Assembly (NCBI RefSeq): GCF_003399645.1
Contig: NZ_NBXD01000021.1
Location: 1 to 64,000, forward strand
DNA length: 64,000 nt
Origin: Subtercola boreus
GTDB taxonomy: Bacteria; Actinomycetota; Actinomycetes; Actinomycetales; Microbacteriaceae
Reading direction: 5' to 3'
Shown: piece by piece, positions 36,102 to 45,675 of the stretch
How positions within the stretch are numbered: the stretch's first letter is position 1
Layout of the letters: the number at the start of each line of letters is the position of its first letter
Made by a program: the position numbers and the translations under genes
Notes under the pieces: model-generated
The model's database searches: none
Seen by the model: only the letters and a program-made list of their open reading frames with translations
Told to the model about the DNA's origin: nothing

Positions 36102-36212
36102 GGGTGCCTCACGCTACGTGCGCCCGCACGGCGAGGGCGCTTCGATACACTGTAAGTGGTGAGCCGGGAAGTCTGGTCGGCAGAGTTTTCGACGACGCTT
36201 CCGGGAGGCACC

Positions 36213-37493
36213 ATGACCGAGCAACCGCTCACTGCCCAGCTGTTCAGCGACGACCGTTCGGCGGAATCCTCCCGCCTCGGCGAGATTCTCCGCAAGGAGA
36301 CCGTGGGTGGCGTCATCCTGGTGATCGCTGCGCTGATCGCCGTCGTGTGGGCCAATTCACCGATCGCCGACAGCTACTTCGCCCTGCGCGACTTTCGCAT
36401 CGGGCCCGAGGCGCTGCACCTCGATCTGACCCTCGGCCAGTGGGCGTCCGACGGGTTGCTCGCGATCTTCTTCTTCCTGGTCGGGCTCGAGCTGAAACGG
36501 GAGTTCGTCGCGGGCGAACTGCGCAAGGTCAGCAAGGCGATCGTGCCTGTCTCTGCGGCCGTCGGCGGAGTCATCGTTCCGGCGCTCGTCTACACGGCCA
36601 TCAACCTCGCCAGCCCGGAGACGGTGCGCGGCTGGGCCATCCCGACCGCGACCGACATCGCGTTCGCCGTGGCGGTGCTCGCGATCGTCGGCTCCCGGCT
36701 GCCGAGTGCGCTCCGCATCTTCCTGCTCACGCTCGCCGTGGTCGACGACCTCATCGCCATCGCGATCATCGCCTTTGTCTACACCACCGAGATCCAGCTC
36801 CTTCCGCTTCTGCTGGCGCTGGTACCGCTCGCGGCCTACACGATCCTCGCCCAGCGGTTCCGTCGGTTCTTCGGCATCCACACGTGGGCCCCCTGGCTGA
36901 TCCTGTTGCCGATCGCGGTCACGGTCTGGGCGCTGATCCACGCCTCGGGTATCCACGCCACGGTCGCCGGTGTGCTGCTCGGCTTCGCCATTCCTGTCAT
37001 CCGCAGCCAGGCGAGCGGCGGGCCGGATGCGGGGCCCGGTCTCTCCGAGGTCTTCGAGCACCGCTTCCGCCCGATCTCCACCGGCTTCGCGGTTCCCGTA
37101 TTCGCGTTCTTTGCGGCGGGTGTCGCCGTCGGGGGCGCCGAAGGGTTCACGACCGCACTGGCGAGCCCGGTGACGATCGGCATCATCGTCGCGCTCGTGC
37201 TGGGTAAGCCGGTCGGCATCCTCCTGGCGACGTGGCTGACAACGCGGGCCACGCGGGCGGAGCTCGACCCCTCGATCAAGTGGATCGATCTCACCGGGGT
37301 GGCCTTCCTCGGCGGGATCGGGTTCACCGTCTCGCTCCTCGTCGCCGAACTCAGTTTCGGGCTCGGCAGTGTGCACGACGATGACGCCAAGGTCGCCATC
37401 CTGGTGGCCTCGGTGCTGGCTGCGCTGCTCGCCATCGCGGTGTTGCGGCCGCGCAACCACCTGTACAAGAAGCTGGAAGAGGCGCGGAATTGA
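36213..37493 (+). CDS. nhaA: Na+/H+ antiporter NhaA
   Basis: A 426-residue NhaA. The ion-binding aspartate pair is in [16 protein letters not shown], and the family patches [17 protein letters not shown] and [17 protein letters not shown] are intact. About twelve transmembrane helices are present. It exports Na+ in exchange for protons in pH and salt homeostasis. I chose the ATG at 36213, which has GGGAGG six bases before it, over a GTG 57 bp upstream. Confidence 0.93.
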   Translation: MTEQPLTAQLFSDDRSAESSRLGEILRKETVGGVILVIAALIAVVWANSPIADSYFALRDFRIGPEALHLDLTLGQWASDGLLAIFFFLVGLELKREFVAGELRKVSKAIVPVSAAVGGVIVPALVYTAINLASPETVRGWAIPTATDIAFAVAVLAIVGSRLPSALRIFLLTLAVVDDLIAIAIIAFVYTTEIQLLPLLLALVPLAAYTILAQRFRRFFGIHTWAPWLILLPIAVTVWALIHASGIHATVAGVLLGFAIPVIRSQASGGPDAGPGLSEVFEHRFRPISTGFAVPVFAFFAAGVAVGGAEGFTTALASPVTIGIIVALVLGKPVGILLATWLTTRATRAELDPSIKWIDLTGVAFLGGIGFTVSLLVAELSFGLGSVHDDDAKVAILVASVLAALLAIAVLRPRNHLYKKLEEARN

Positions 37494-37494
37494 C

Positions 37495-38616
37495 GTGGGG
37501 GCGGTGAGGTCTGCGGGTGCCAGCGACGAGGGTGGTGGCACTCTCTCTGGCGTGGCCGGCCGGGGTCCTGGTGCGGCCCGGGGCACTGATGCGGGCCGGG
37601 GCACTGGTGCGGCCCGGGGCACTGATGCGGGCCGGGGCACTGGTGCGGCCCGGGGCACTGATGCGGGCCGGGGCACTGGTGCGGCCCGGGGCACTGGCGG
37701 CCGCTCCGGGGTGGCCCTGTGGCCCGTCGGGCTGGTCGTCGCGGGGCTGGCCTGCCAGGAGATCGGGGCGTCGTTCGCCGTCGCGCTCTTCCCGACCGTC
37801 GGTGCGCTCGGCATGGTCACCCTGCGGCTGGTGTTCTCAGCGATCGTGCTGATGCTCGTCTGCCGCCCGCGGCTCACCGGGTACAGCCGCAGCGACTGGA
37901 TGATCGTGATCGCCTTCGGCCTCGTCGTCGGCGGCATGAACATGCTGTTCTACACGGCACTCGACAGGCTTCCGCTCGGAACCACGGTGACCATCGAGGT
38001 TCTGGGGCCGCTCATCCTGTCGGTCGTCGTCACTCGACGCGCATCCGCGTGGTTGTGGGCGGTGCTCGCATTCGCGGGGGTGATTCTGCTCAGCCAGGGT
38101 GGAGCATCCGCTCTCGACCCCATCGGAGTCGCTTTCGCCGCCGGAACCGGAGTGTTCTGGGCGGCCTACATCCTGCTCTCGGCCCGCACCGGGCAGCGCT
38201 TCCCGAAACTCGACGGCATCGCGATCGCAATGGTCGTGGGCGGCGTGATGTCGCTGCCGTTCGGGCTGCTCACCTCGGGGGTCATCCTCGTGCAGCCGAA
38301 CGTTCTGCTGCTCGGGCTCGCGGTCGCCCTCCTCTCCTCGACCATCCCGTACGCGTTCGAACTGCTGGCGCTCCGGCGCATCCCCGAGGCGACCTTCTCT
38401 GTTCTGATGAGCCTCGCGCCCGCCATCGCGGCCCTGGCCGGCCTCGTCATCCTCGGCCAGGCACTCACCGGGGTGGAGGCGCTGGCGATCGCCCTCGTCA
38501 TCGCGGCGAGCATCGGCGCCGTACGCGCCGCATCCCTCCGCGCGCGCCGCGCCGCGCCGCCGGCCCCCAGCGCTGCTCCCGCCGCCCCACCGGCCCCCGC
38601 TGAGCCACTGGCCTGA
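37495..38616 (+). CDS. EamA-family (DMT) transporter with repeat-expanded N-terminus
   Basis: A ten-helix drug/metabolite transporter of the RhtA-like EamA group: TM segments begin VALWPVGLVVAGLACQEIGA, with the conserved IGASFAVALFPTVGALGMV and a second repeat half. It probably exports amino acids or related metabolites. The start is GTG at 37495 or 37504. Before the first helix there are about 60 extra residues consisting of GTDAGRGTGAAR repeats, encoded by a 36-bp minisatellite. That insert is unusual for the family. A Pro/Ala tail closes the protein. Confidence 0.83.
   Translation: MGAVRSAGASDEGGGTLSGVAGRGPGAARGTDAGRGTGAARGTDAGRGTGAARGTDAGRGTGAARGTGGRSGVALWPVGLVVAGLACQEIGASFAVALFPTVGALGMVTLRLVFSAIVLMLVCRPRLTGYSRSDWMIVIAFGLVVGGMNMLFYTALDRLPLGTTVTIEVLGPLILSVVVTRRASAWLWAVLAFAGVILLSQGGASALDPIGVAFAAGTGVFWAAYILLSARTGQRFPKLDGIAIAMVVGGVMSLPFGLLTSGVILVQPNVLLLGLAVALLSSTIPYAFELLALRRIPEATFSVLMSLAPAIAALAGLVILGQALTGVEALAIALVIAASIGAVRAASLRARRAAPPAPSAAPAAPPAPAEPLA
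37571..37699. repeat. 36-bp in-frame minisatellite
   Basis: Three complete units begin at 37571, 37607 and 37643, and a partial fourth at 37679. Each 36-bp unit is two 18-bp half units that differ at few positions (GTGCGGCCCGGGGCACTG and ATGCGGGCCGGGGCACTG). Copy-number change by one unit keeps the transporter in frame. Confidence 0.9.
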
Positions 38617-38852
38617 CCTGCACCGCGTGATGCGTAAAAGAGGGTGTGCGCGGCGCAGCGTCTGAGCCCGACGCCGCTGCGGCTCTGATCCTCTTTCAGG
38701 CACCGGTTCGACGCGACACGGCATCGCGTCTCGGCTGGCAGAGGGCCGGGGACCCCACTCCGCGGCCGGGGGTCGGTGGGGCGGGGCAGAGGCGCTACTC
38801 CGCGGGGCGATGGGGGGGCGATCGGGGCGATGGGGCGCTGCGCCCGGCCTCG
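38617..38852. other. 236-bp convergent gap with a hairpin
   Basis: Between the EamA and mfd stops. AAAGAGG at 38637-38643 is inverted as CCTCTTT at 38690-38696 and encloses a second GC-rich pairing (GCGCAGCGTC with GACGCCGCTGCG). It may end transcripts from both sides. The rest is G-rich low-complexity sequence without a gene. Confidence 0.5.
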
Positions 38853-41800
38853 CTACTCCGCGGGGGCGGCCGCCGAAGCGACCGCAGCCGGCGCCGGGAA
38901 GATCGCTGCGAGCAGCCCCTCCACCCAAGCGATGAGCTCGGCGTCGGGCAGCGGATGCCCGTTCACCACCGGCATGGGAACCGACAGCGCCGCTGCCGCA
39001 CCCATGTACCTGGCCGTCGGGTACATGCGCCGCAGGCGTGCCTGCACCGAGTCCGCGAGCGCGGCCGGAGCCACGCGCAGGTTCGACCCCATCGCGACGA
39101 CCTCGGAGAGCCCGGTGCGCTGGGCCAACCGGCGCAGCTTCGAGACCGTGATGAGGTTCGTCACCTGCTCCGGGGGCTCGCCGTACCGGTCGGTCAGTTC
39201 CTCGAGCACCTGGTCGATCTGGCCTTCGGCCGCTGTCGGCGACGATGCCGTCGACAGTTTCTGGTACGCCTCGAGGCGCAGCCGCTCGCTGTCGACGTAC
39301 CCCTCGGGAATGTGTGCGTCAACGGGCAGCTCGAGCCGCAGCTCGGTCTGGCCCTCGGCGACATCACCCCGGAAGGTCGAGACCGCCTCGCCGATCATCC
39401 GCAGATAGAGGTCGAAACCGACTCCGGCGATGTGGCCGGACTGTTCGCCACCGAGCAGGTTTCCGGCACCGCGGATCTCGAGGTCTTTGAGCGCGACCTG
39501 CATCCCCGAGCCGAGTTCGTTGTTGGCCGCGATCGTCGAGAGGCGGTCGTGGGCGGTCTCCGACAGTGGCTTCAGCTCGTCGTAGAGGAAGTACGCGTAC
39601 GCCCGCTCTCGTCCCCGGCCGACCCGCCCACGCAGCTGATGGAGCTGCGACAGCCCGTACTTGTCGGCACGGTCGATGATCAGCGTGTTGGCGTTGGGGA
39701 TGTCGAGCCCGGTCTCGATGATCGTGGTCGACACGAGAACGTCGAACTTGCGCTCCCAGAAGTCCACGATGACCTGTTCGAGCAGGTGCTCGGGCAGCTG
39801 CCCATGAGCGACGGCTATCCGAGCATCCGGAACCAGCTCGGCGATGTGCGACGCGACCCGGTTGATCGACGAGACGCGGTTGTGTACGAAGAACACCTGC
39901 CCCTCGCGGAGCATTTCGCGGTGGATGGCGGCCGCGATCTGGCGATCGGAGTTCGGGCCGACGTAGGTGAGGATCGGGTGCCGGTCTTCGGGCGGGGTCG
40001 CGAGCGTCGACATCTCGCGGATACCCGTCACCGCCATCTCGAGCGTGCGCGGGATGGGCGTGGCACTCATCGAGAGGATGTCGACGTTCGTCTTGAGCTT
40101 CTTCAGCTTGTCTTTGTGTTCGACGCCGAAACGCTGCTCTTCGTCGATGATCACCAGGCCGAGGTCTTTGAAGACCATCGACTCGGTCAGGATGCGATGG
40201 GTTCCGATGACCATGTCGATGGTTCCGTCGGCCAGGCCCGCCACCGTCTCGCGGGCCTCCTTGTCGGTCTGGAACCGCGACAGCGCACGCGTGTGCACTG
40301 GAAAACCTGCGAAACGTTCGCTGAAGGTCTCGAGATGCTGGCGAACGAGCAGGGTCGTGGGCACGAGCATTGCGACCTGCTTGCCCTCCTGGATGGCCTT
40401 GAACGCGGCGCGCACGGCGACCTCGGTCTTGCCGAAGCCGACGTCGCCGGCGAGCAGGCGGTCCATCGGGATGGGCCGCTCCATGTCGGCCTTGACCTCG
40501 TCGATCGTGGTGAGCTGGTCGGGCGTCTCCGCGAACGGGAACGCCTCCTCGAGCTCGCGCTGCCACGGAGTGTCGGGCCCGAACGCGTAGCCGCGCGACG
40601 CCATGCGGGCCGAGTAGAGCTTCACGAGCTCGACGGCGATGTCACGCACGGCCTTGCGGGCCTTCGTCTTGGCCGCAGACCAGTCGCTGCCGCCCATCTT
40701 CGACAGGGCCGGCGCCTCTCCCCCGACGTAGCGCGTCAGCAGGTCGAGCTGATCGGTCGGAACGTACAGCTTGTCGCCCGGGTACCCGCGCTTCGACGGA
40801 GCGTATTCGATGAGCAGGTACTCCCGCGTCGTCTTGACTGGGTTGCGACCACCGCTCGACACCTCGCGCTGCGTGAGTTCGAGAAACTTGCCGATGCCGT
40901 GCGTCTGGTGCACCACGATATCGCCGGCCTTCAACTGCAAGGGGTCGACGACGTTCTTGCGGCGGGTCGCCAGCTTCTTGACCTGTCGACCGTCGTATCC
41001 GGCGCTCCGGCCGTAGAACTCGCTCTCGCTAATCAGTGCCAGTTTGATCTCGGGCAGCTCGAAGCCGCTCTCGACGGTCGCCTTCACGAGATAGGCGATG
41101 CCGGGTTCCGGATGCTCGGGGTACCGCTCGACGACCCGCGCCGCAAGCTCCCGCTCGGCGAGAACGTCGCCCGCCCGCTCGACGAGCCCGTTGCCCGCCG
41201 CCACGACGGCCACGCTCCAGCCCTCGCGGAGGCGGGCCGCGACGTGCTCGAGGGCGCCCTCGACGTTTCCCTGGAAGCTCGGCACCGCATCGGCCTGGAT
41301 GCGCACGTAATGCACGTCAGTGCTCACGATGGCTTCAAGATGCTCGTCGACGGATGCCGTACCGCTGTCGAACGTACTCAGGGTCCACCACGGACGGTGG
41401 ATGCCGGCGGCGTCGCGCAGGTCGTTCAGCGTGATGAACTCGCCCGATGCCAGGTCTATCGGAGCCTCGGCTCCCGCTGTCGCGGCGTTCCACGCGGCCG
41501 ACAGGAATTCGCGGTTCGTCTCTGTCAGGCTGACGGCACGACTCGCCACACGTTCGGGCGAGATGACCGCGATCGCCGAACCCTTCGGCAGGTAGTGGGT
41601 CACGGTGACCAGTCGGTCGAGCAGCGCAGGAGCGAGCGACTCCATCCCCTCGACGGGAATGCCCTGCCCGATCTTCTCGAGCAGCCCCGACAGGCTCGGG
41701 AACTCGTGCTGCATCTCCCGCGCCCGCTGCTTCACCGACTCACTGAGCAGAAGCTCGCGGCTCGGCGGAAGCTCGACGTCGTCGAACTGGTTCTCGAGCG

Positions 41801-42641
41801 AACGCTGGTCGGCGACCGAGAACCCGCGGATCTCCTCGATCTCGTCGCCGAAGAAGTCGACCCGCACCGGGTGCTCCGACACCGCCGGAAACACGTCGAG
41901 GATGCCGCCGCGCACCGCGAACTCGCCCCGCCTCGTGACCATGTCCACCCGCGAGTACGCCAGCTCGACGAGGTCGGTCGTGAGAGCTGCGAGGTCGTAC
42001 CCCCGGCCGCCCTTGACGAGCCGAACCGGCTCGCGGTCGGCGAGGTTGTCGGCGAGCGGCTGCAGTGCGGCCCGCACCGAGGCGACGACGACCAGCGGGC
42101 GCGGACGCTTCGGCCCCTCTGCTTCGGCGATGGCGGCGGCCTTCTTCGCAGCCGCCTTCGAGCCCCTGCCCGCAGCTCCGGATGCGGCGGTGCCTGCACC
42201 GCCGGTCACGTCGGCAGCCAGAGCGGGAACCCCTGCCGCGTCGGCGGCGGCCGTCTCGGCACTCCACGCGGCGAGGCGCCGCAGCGCCGCGATGCGCTTG
42301 CCGACGATCTCGGCGCTCGGACTCAGCCTCTCGTGCGGCAGCGTCTCCCATGCGGGGAACTCGAGGATGTCGGCGCCCGGAGCCAGGCACTCCAGGCTCG
42401 CACGGAGGCTCTCGGAGTCGCGCCCGGTGGCGGTCACGACGAACAGCATCTGCGGCAGTCCCCGCTCGGCCCGCTGCGCGAGCAGCCCCGCCAGCAGCGG
42501 TGCGCGGAGCCCATCGGTGAGCGAGAAGTCAGCGTCTCGACCGGCCTCCGCCAGGGCGCCATCGAACGTCGAGGCGCGCGAAAGCGCCGAGATCAAGCCC
42601 TGAAGTATCACCCGCCCAATGTTACCGGCCCCCTCCGACAC
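38853..42641 (-). CDS. mfd: Transcription-repair coupling factor
   Basis: A 1262-residue Mfd. The UvrB-homology region lies near the N-terminus (SLECLAPGADILEFPAWETL). The RNA-polymerase-interacting CarD-like domain is in the middle (DIVVHQTHGIGKFLELTQRE). The RecG-like translocase follows, with Walker A GDVGFGKTEVAVRAAFKA, the DEEQRFG box and GRVGRGRERAYAYF. It removes stalled RNA polymerase and recruits UvrA to lesions. An internal Ala-rich insert (residues about 125-145) is unusual. GTG at 42641 is used; GTG at 42611 (ILQGLISAL) is equally plausible. Confidence 0.95.
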   Translation of the reverse strand: MSEGAGNIGRVILQGLISALSRASTFDGALAEAGRDADFSLTDGLRAPLLAGLLAQRAERGLPQMLFVVTATGRDSESLRASLECLAPGADILEFPAWETLPHERLSPSAEIVGKRIAALRRLAAWSAETAAADAAGVPALAADVTGGAGTAASGAAGRGSKAAAKKAAAIAEAEGPKRPRPLVVVASVRAALQPLADNLADREPVRLVKGGRGYDLAALTTDLVELAYSRVDMVTRRGEFAVRGGILDVFPAVSEHPVRVDFFGDEIEEIRGFSVADQRSLENQFDDVELPPSRELLLSESVKQRAREMQHEFPSLSGLLEKIGQGIPVEGMESLAPALLDRLVTVTHYLPKGSAIAVISPERVASRAVSLTETNREFLSAAWNAATAGAEAPIDLASGEFITLNDLRDAAGIHRPWWTLSTFDSGTASVDEHLEAIVSTDVHYVRIQADAVPSFQGNVEGALEHVAARLREGWSVAVVAAGNGLVERAGDVLAERELAARVVERYPEHPEPGIAYLVKATVESGFELPEIKLALISESEFYGRSAGYDGRQVKKLATRRKNVVDPLQLKAGDIVVHQTHGIGKFLELTQREVSSGGRNPVKTTREYLLIEYAPSKRGYPGDKLYVPTDQLDLLTRYVGGEAPALSKMGGSDWSAAKTKARKAVRDIAVELVKLYSARMASRGYAFGPDTPWQRELEEAFPFAETPDQLTTIDEVKADMERPIPMDRLLAGDVGFGKTEVAVRAAFKAIQEGKQVAMLVPTTLLVRQHLETFSERFAGFPVHTRALSRFQTDKEARETVAGLADGTIDMVIGTHRILTESMVFKDLGLVIIDEEQRFGVEHKDKLKKLKTNVDILSMSATPIPRTLEMAVTGIREMSTLATPPEDRHPILTYVGPNSDRQIAAAIHREMLREGQVFFVHNRVSSINRVASHIAELVPDARIAVAHGQLPEHLLEQVIVDFWERKFDVLVSTTIIETGLDIPNANTLIIDRADKYGLSQLHQLRGRVGRGRERAYAYFLYDELKPLSETAHDRLSTIAANNELGSGMQVALKDLEIRGAGNLLGGEQSGHIAGVGFDLYLRMIGEAVSTFRGDVAEGQTELRLELPVDAHIPEGYVDSERLRLEAYQKLSTASSPTAAEGQIDQVLEELTDRYGEPPEQVTNLITVSKLRRLAQRTGLSEVVAMGSNLRVAPAALADSVQARLRRMYPTARYMGAAAALSVPMPVVNGHPLPDAELIAWVEGLLAAIFPAPAAVASAAAPAE

Positions 42642-42677
42642 TCCCCCCGGTGGTTGACAGCAGAGCCCGGCAACGGG

Positions 42678-43271
42678 CTAGGCGGGGGGCGGGGCGTGGA
42701 ACTGCTGCTGAGCTGCGGTCAGGCCGTCGGCGGCGGTCTTCGTGACGGCATCGGCGGCATCCGCCAGCAGATTGGGCAGGGCGCTGCGCTCGGTCGACGT
42801 GAAGTCGCGCAGCACGAAGTCGGCGGCACTCTGTCGGCCCGGTGGCCGGCCGATACCGACCCGCACGCGGGTGAACTCGGGGGTGCCCGAGGCGGCAATG
42901 ATGTCGCGGATGCCGTTGTGTCCGCCGTGCCCGCCGCCGAACTTCAGGCGCAGGGTATCGAACGGAATGTCGAGTTCGTCGTGCACCACGATGAGGTGCG
43001 ACGGCTCGATCGAGTAGTAGGAGAGCAGACCGGCGGTGGGCCCGCCCGAGTTGTTCATGTAGCTGTTCGGTTTGGCGAGCACGAAACGGGTTCCGCCGGG
43101 CGTCACGCGCCCCTCGGCCACCCGCGCGTTCGTTTTGTGCGCCTTGAACGAACCCGAGAACTGCGAGGCCAGCTCATCGAGCACCATCTGCCCGACGTTG
43201 TGGCGGTTGCCCGCATACTCGGGCCCCGGGTTGCCGAGCCCGACCACGAGCCACTGGTCGTCAGCCGCCAT
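42678..43271 (-). CDS. pth: Peptidyl-tRNA hydrolase
   Basis: A 197-residue Pth. The opening WLVVGLGNPGPEYAGNRHNV contains the catalytic histidine; KPNSYMNNSG and VVHDELDIPF are intact, as is GGGHGGHNGIRDI. It releases peptides from prematurely dropped peptidyl-tRNA. The ATG at 43271 gives the standard length. A terminator separates it from rplY upstream, so it may have its own promoter. Confidence 0.95.
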   Translation of the reverse strand: MAADDQWLVVGLGNPGPEYAGNRHNVGQMVLDELASQFSGSFKAHKTNARVAEGRVTPGGTRFVLAKPNSYMNNSGGPTAGLLSYYSIEPSHLIVVHDELDIPFDTLRLKFGGGHGGHNGIRDIIAASGTPEFTRVRVGIGRPPGRQSAADFVLRDFTSTERSALPNLLADAADAVTKTAADGLTAAQQQFHAPPPA

Positions 43272-43310
43272 GGGCCACGCACCTTTCGAAAAAGAGGAGG
43301 AGAAAACAGA

Positions 43311-43344
43311 ACGTGCCGCGGCGAACAAGGCCGCCGCGGCACGT
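43311..43344 (-). terminator. Intrinsic terminator of rplY
   Basis: A perfect 13-bp stem pairs 43311-43323 (ACGTGCCGCGGCG) with 43332-43344 across an 8-nt loop. On the minus strand it is followed by TCTGTTTTCTCC. It lies 17 bp after the rplY stop, in the correct orientation. Confidence 0.8.
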
Positions 43345-43361
43345 CAGGTGAAGAAGGTGAC

Positions 43362-43967
43362 CTACTCGGCCGCAGGGGCGTCCGTCGTCGAAGCGTCACC
43401 GGCCGACAGGCTGTCGCCCAGGTCCTGCTCCTCGGGAATCGACACGGCGACGATGAGCTGGTCTTCGTCACCCACGAGAACGGCGCCCTCGGGCAGCTCA
43501 ATGTCCTTCGCGAGGATCTGGGTGCCGTCTTCGGCGCCCTCGACGTTGACGGTCACGCGCGACGGGATGTTCGTTGCGAGAACCTCGAGCAGCAGCGTGA
43601 AGGTGTCGAGCTCGGCGACGGTGCCGGAGGCCGGCTCGCCCTCGACCAGCACGGAGACCTCGACCTCGACGCGCTCGCCCTGGCGCACGGTGATCAGGTC
43701 GAGGTGCTCGATGATCTGGCGCACCGGGTCTTTCTGCACGTCTTTGACCAGTGCGAGCTGGGTCGCACCGTCGATGTCGAGCTCGATCAGAGCGTTCGAC
43801 TTACGGATGAGCAGGAAGACCTCGTGGCCCGGCAGGCTCACGTGCTGCGGCGCACCGCCGTGGCCGTAGATCACAGCGGGGATTCTGCCGGCCGCGCGGA
43901 GCTTGCGCGCCGCACCCTTGCCGAATGAGGTGCGGGTCTCGGCCGCAATCTTGTTGTCGTCAGCCAT
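43362..43967 (-). CDS. rplY: 50S ribosomal protein L25 / general stress protein Ctc
   Basis: A 201-residue TL5/CTC-type L25. The 5S-rRNA-binding N-terminal domain is visible (GKGAARKLRAAGRIPAVIYG, GHEVFLLIRKSNALIELDID). A C-terminal beta domain follows (LEVLATNIPSRVTVNVEG). The acidic, Ala-rich end (DASTTDAPAAE) is typical of actinobacterial members. It stabilises the central protuberance of the ribosome. Confidence 0.95.
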   Translation of the reverse strand: MADDNKIAAETRTSFGKGAARKLRAAGRIPAVIYGHGGAPQHVSLPGHEVFLLIRKSNALIELDIDGATQLALVKDVQKDPVRQIIEHLDLITVRQGERVEVEVSVLVEGEPASGTVAELDTFTLLLEVLATNIPSRVTVNVEGAEDGTQILAKDIELPEGAVLVGDEDQLIVAVSIPEEQDLGDSLSAGDASTTDAPAAE

Positions 43968-44146
43968 GGTGTTCTCCTTGCGAACCCTGTGGGGCCCGCC
44001 GTCAGTATCTCGAATGAGTGGTGTCTCTAATGAGAGGGGGTGTGTGTTCAACTCGAACGCCTCAGCGTGAGGAAAGACCGTAAGCCTCTTCCACCGCGTC
44101 GATCACGGATGCACAGGCATCCCTCGCCGAAGTTCAGTGTGTGAGT

Positions 44147-44662
44147 CTACACGCCCGCCCGGAGCCACGCGACCGCCCGGTCGACGATCGAAGCGACGCC
44201 GTCTCCTGTGTCGAGCACGACCCCTCTCTCATCGGGCGTCAGCGGCTCGAGCGTGTCGAGCTGGGAGGCGAGCAGCTCGGGCGGCATGAAGTGGTCGGTT
44301 CGATGCACCATACGGGCCCGGATGAGGTCGGCACCCCCGGCCAGGTGCACGAACACGGCATCGGGTGCCGAACTCCGCAGAGCATCCCGGTAGACCTTCC
44401 TCAGGGCCGAGCACGCCACGATCGGGCCGTGGGCCGGCAGCGAGTGGAGGGCCTGGCCGACGCTGGCGAGCCACGGCTGCCGGTCGTCGTCGGTGAGCGG
44501 GATGCCGTGGGCCATCTTCTGCGTGTTCGCCTTCGAGTGCAGATCGTCGGCATCGATGAACGTCACGTCGAGGGCGGCGGCCAGCGCGATACCGATCGTC
44601 GACTTGCCCGACCCCGAGACGCCCATCACGACAACGGGCGGGAGCGGCGAGCAAGACGGCAC
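44147..44662 (-). CDS. Gluconokinase
   Basis: A 171-residue GntK-type kinase. The P-loop is VVMGVSGSGKSTIGIALA; the family motifs FIDADDLHSKANTQKMAHGI, LTDDDRQPWL and CSALRKVYRD are all present. It phosphorylates gluconate to 6-phosphogluconate, the substrate of the dehydrogenase encoded about 2.6 kb away. Translation starts at GTG (44662). Confidence 0.93.
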   Translation of the reverse strand: MPSCSPLPPVVVMGVSGSGKSTIGIALAAALDVTFIDADDLHSKANTQKMAHGIPLTDDDRQPWLASVGQALHSLPAHGPIVACSALRKVYRDALRSSAPDAVFVHLAGGADLIRARMVHRTDHFMPPELLASQLDTLEPLTPDERGVVLDTGDGVASIVDRAVAWLRAGV

Positions 44663-44671
44663 CAGACGAGC

Positions 44672-45670
44672 CTAGCTGCCGCCGAGTGGCCCCCTCGCGA
44701 TGAGCCAGGCGTCGAGCGCCATCGACGCCCCGTAGAGCACCACCAGCACGACGTACCCGAGCACCTCGCGCCGCGCGCCGATGCCGGGCGTGTGCCACCA
44801 CGCGAAGACCCGGAAGATCCAGGGCGCCACCAGCCAGCCGAGCAGCTGGGTGCTGACCACGTTGCCGATGAACAGGCTGAGCCAGAACGGAACCCCGCTG
44901 AGGAAGGGTGTACCCACGAGGTACCCGAACAGAAAGACGATGGGGTACAGCACGAGCAGCACGAGCAGGTTGTCTTTGAAGATCATCAGCCTGCTGGGGC
45001 GATCCTGCCCCCAGAACCCGAAGCCGTACCGCGACTTCGACACGCGCATCTCGGAGTTGTAGGCCTCCCCCTCCGCCAGCAGCCTCTGCCGCTGCGGCGA
45101 CTCGGTCCAGGCCGCCAGATGCTCGTCGGTGTCGAAGCTCAGGATGACCGTCCAGTCCTCTTGCACCCCCGGGGTCGGGCGTTCGATCTTGTGGCCCTGA
45201 AACCCGGGGAAGGCCGCCTCGGCGGCTGAGATCTTGCGCTGCCAGGCGAGGAATGCAGTCTCGCTCTTCGGGTCGACGCGGCTGGTCACGATGATCGATG
45301 CCGCATCCGGAATCGCCCGTTCGTTCTCGGTGACCAGGTGGATCTCCTCCTGCCCGACGAAGTGATCGGCGATCTCCTCGAACAGGGCCGCACGCTCGGA
45401 ACTCTGCAACCAGCCGCGCGCCGCGTCGACGTCGACGAACCGTTGAACCAGGACCCAGTCGGTCTGGGTCGGCGGAGACGGCTCGATGACATCCCGGCCG
45501 AGAAATCCCGGCCACGTCGAGAGCACCGTTCCGAGCTTGCGCTGCCAGGTACGGTAGGTCTCGTCGCTGCCGGGCAGTACCCGGCGCTGGATGACCAGCG
45601 AGACGGCGGGCCCGGTGGCCCCGGCCGAGCCCGCGCCCCCGGCCCCGGGCGTCGGATCCACCCTGGTCAT
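44672..45670 (-). CDS. Membrane protein with two antibiotic-biosynthesis-monooxygenase (ABM) domains
   Basis: A 332-residue protein. Two ABM-type ferredoxin-fold domains occur in tandem: SLVIQRRVLPGSDETYRTWQ (about 24-110) and SIIVTSRVDPKSETAFLAWQ (about 120-205). Each ends in an LVQRF- or ILSFD-type strand. Three or more hydrophobic helices follow at 230-325 (NLLVLLVLYPIVFLFGYLVG). This fusion is known in actinobacteria and cyanobacteria but has no assigned reaction. It starts 5 bp after the guaD stop, so it is in the same operon. Confidence 0.82.
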   Translation of the reverse strand: MTRVDPTPGAGGAGSAGATGPAVSLVIQRRVLPGSDETYRTWQRKLGTVLSTWPGFLGRDVIEPSPPTQTDWVLVQRFVDVDAARGWLQSSERAALFEEIADHFVGQEEIHLVTENERAIPDAASIIVTSRVDPKSETAFLAWQRKISAAEAAFPGFQGHKIERPTPGVQEDWTVILSFDTDEHLAAWTESPQRQRLLAEGEAYNSEMRVSKSRYGFGFWGQDRPSRLMIFKDNLLVLLVLYPIVFLFGYLVGTPFLSGVPFWLSLFIGNVVSTQLLGWLVAPWIFRVFAWWHTPGIGARREVLGYVVLVVLYGASMALDAWLIARGPLGGS

Positions 45671-45675
45671 GTCGG

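Noticed and set aside
37571-37699. CRISPR-like regularly spaced repeats
   Set aside because: The repeats are directly contiguous with no unique spacers, and the array lies inside a coding frame. No cas genes are present anywhere in the window.
42666-42681. Small hairpin AGCCCG / CGGGCT at the pth stop
   Set aside because: The six-base-pair stem has no T-run and overlaps the stop codon; it is too weak to call a terminator.
38646-43928. A 1760-codon open frame on the plus strand
   Set aside because: It lies antisense to mfd, pth and rplY. Its translation is Arg/Glu/Asp-rich without domains, and it exists because of high-GC third-position bias in the real genes.
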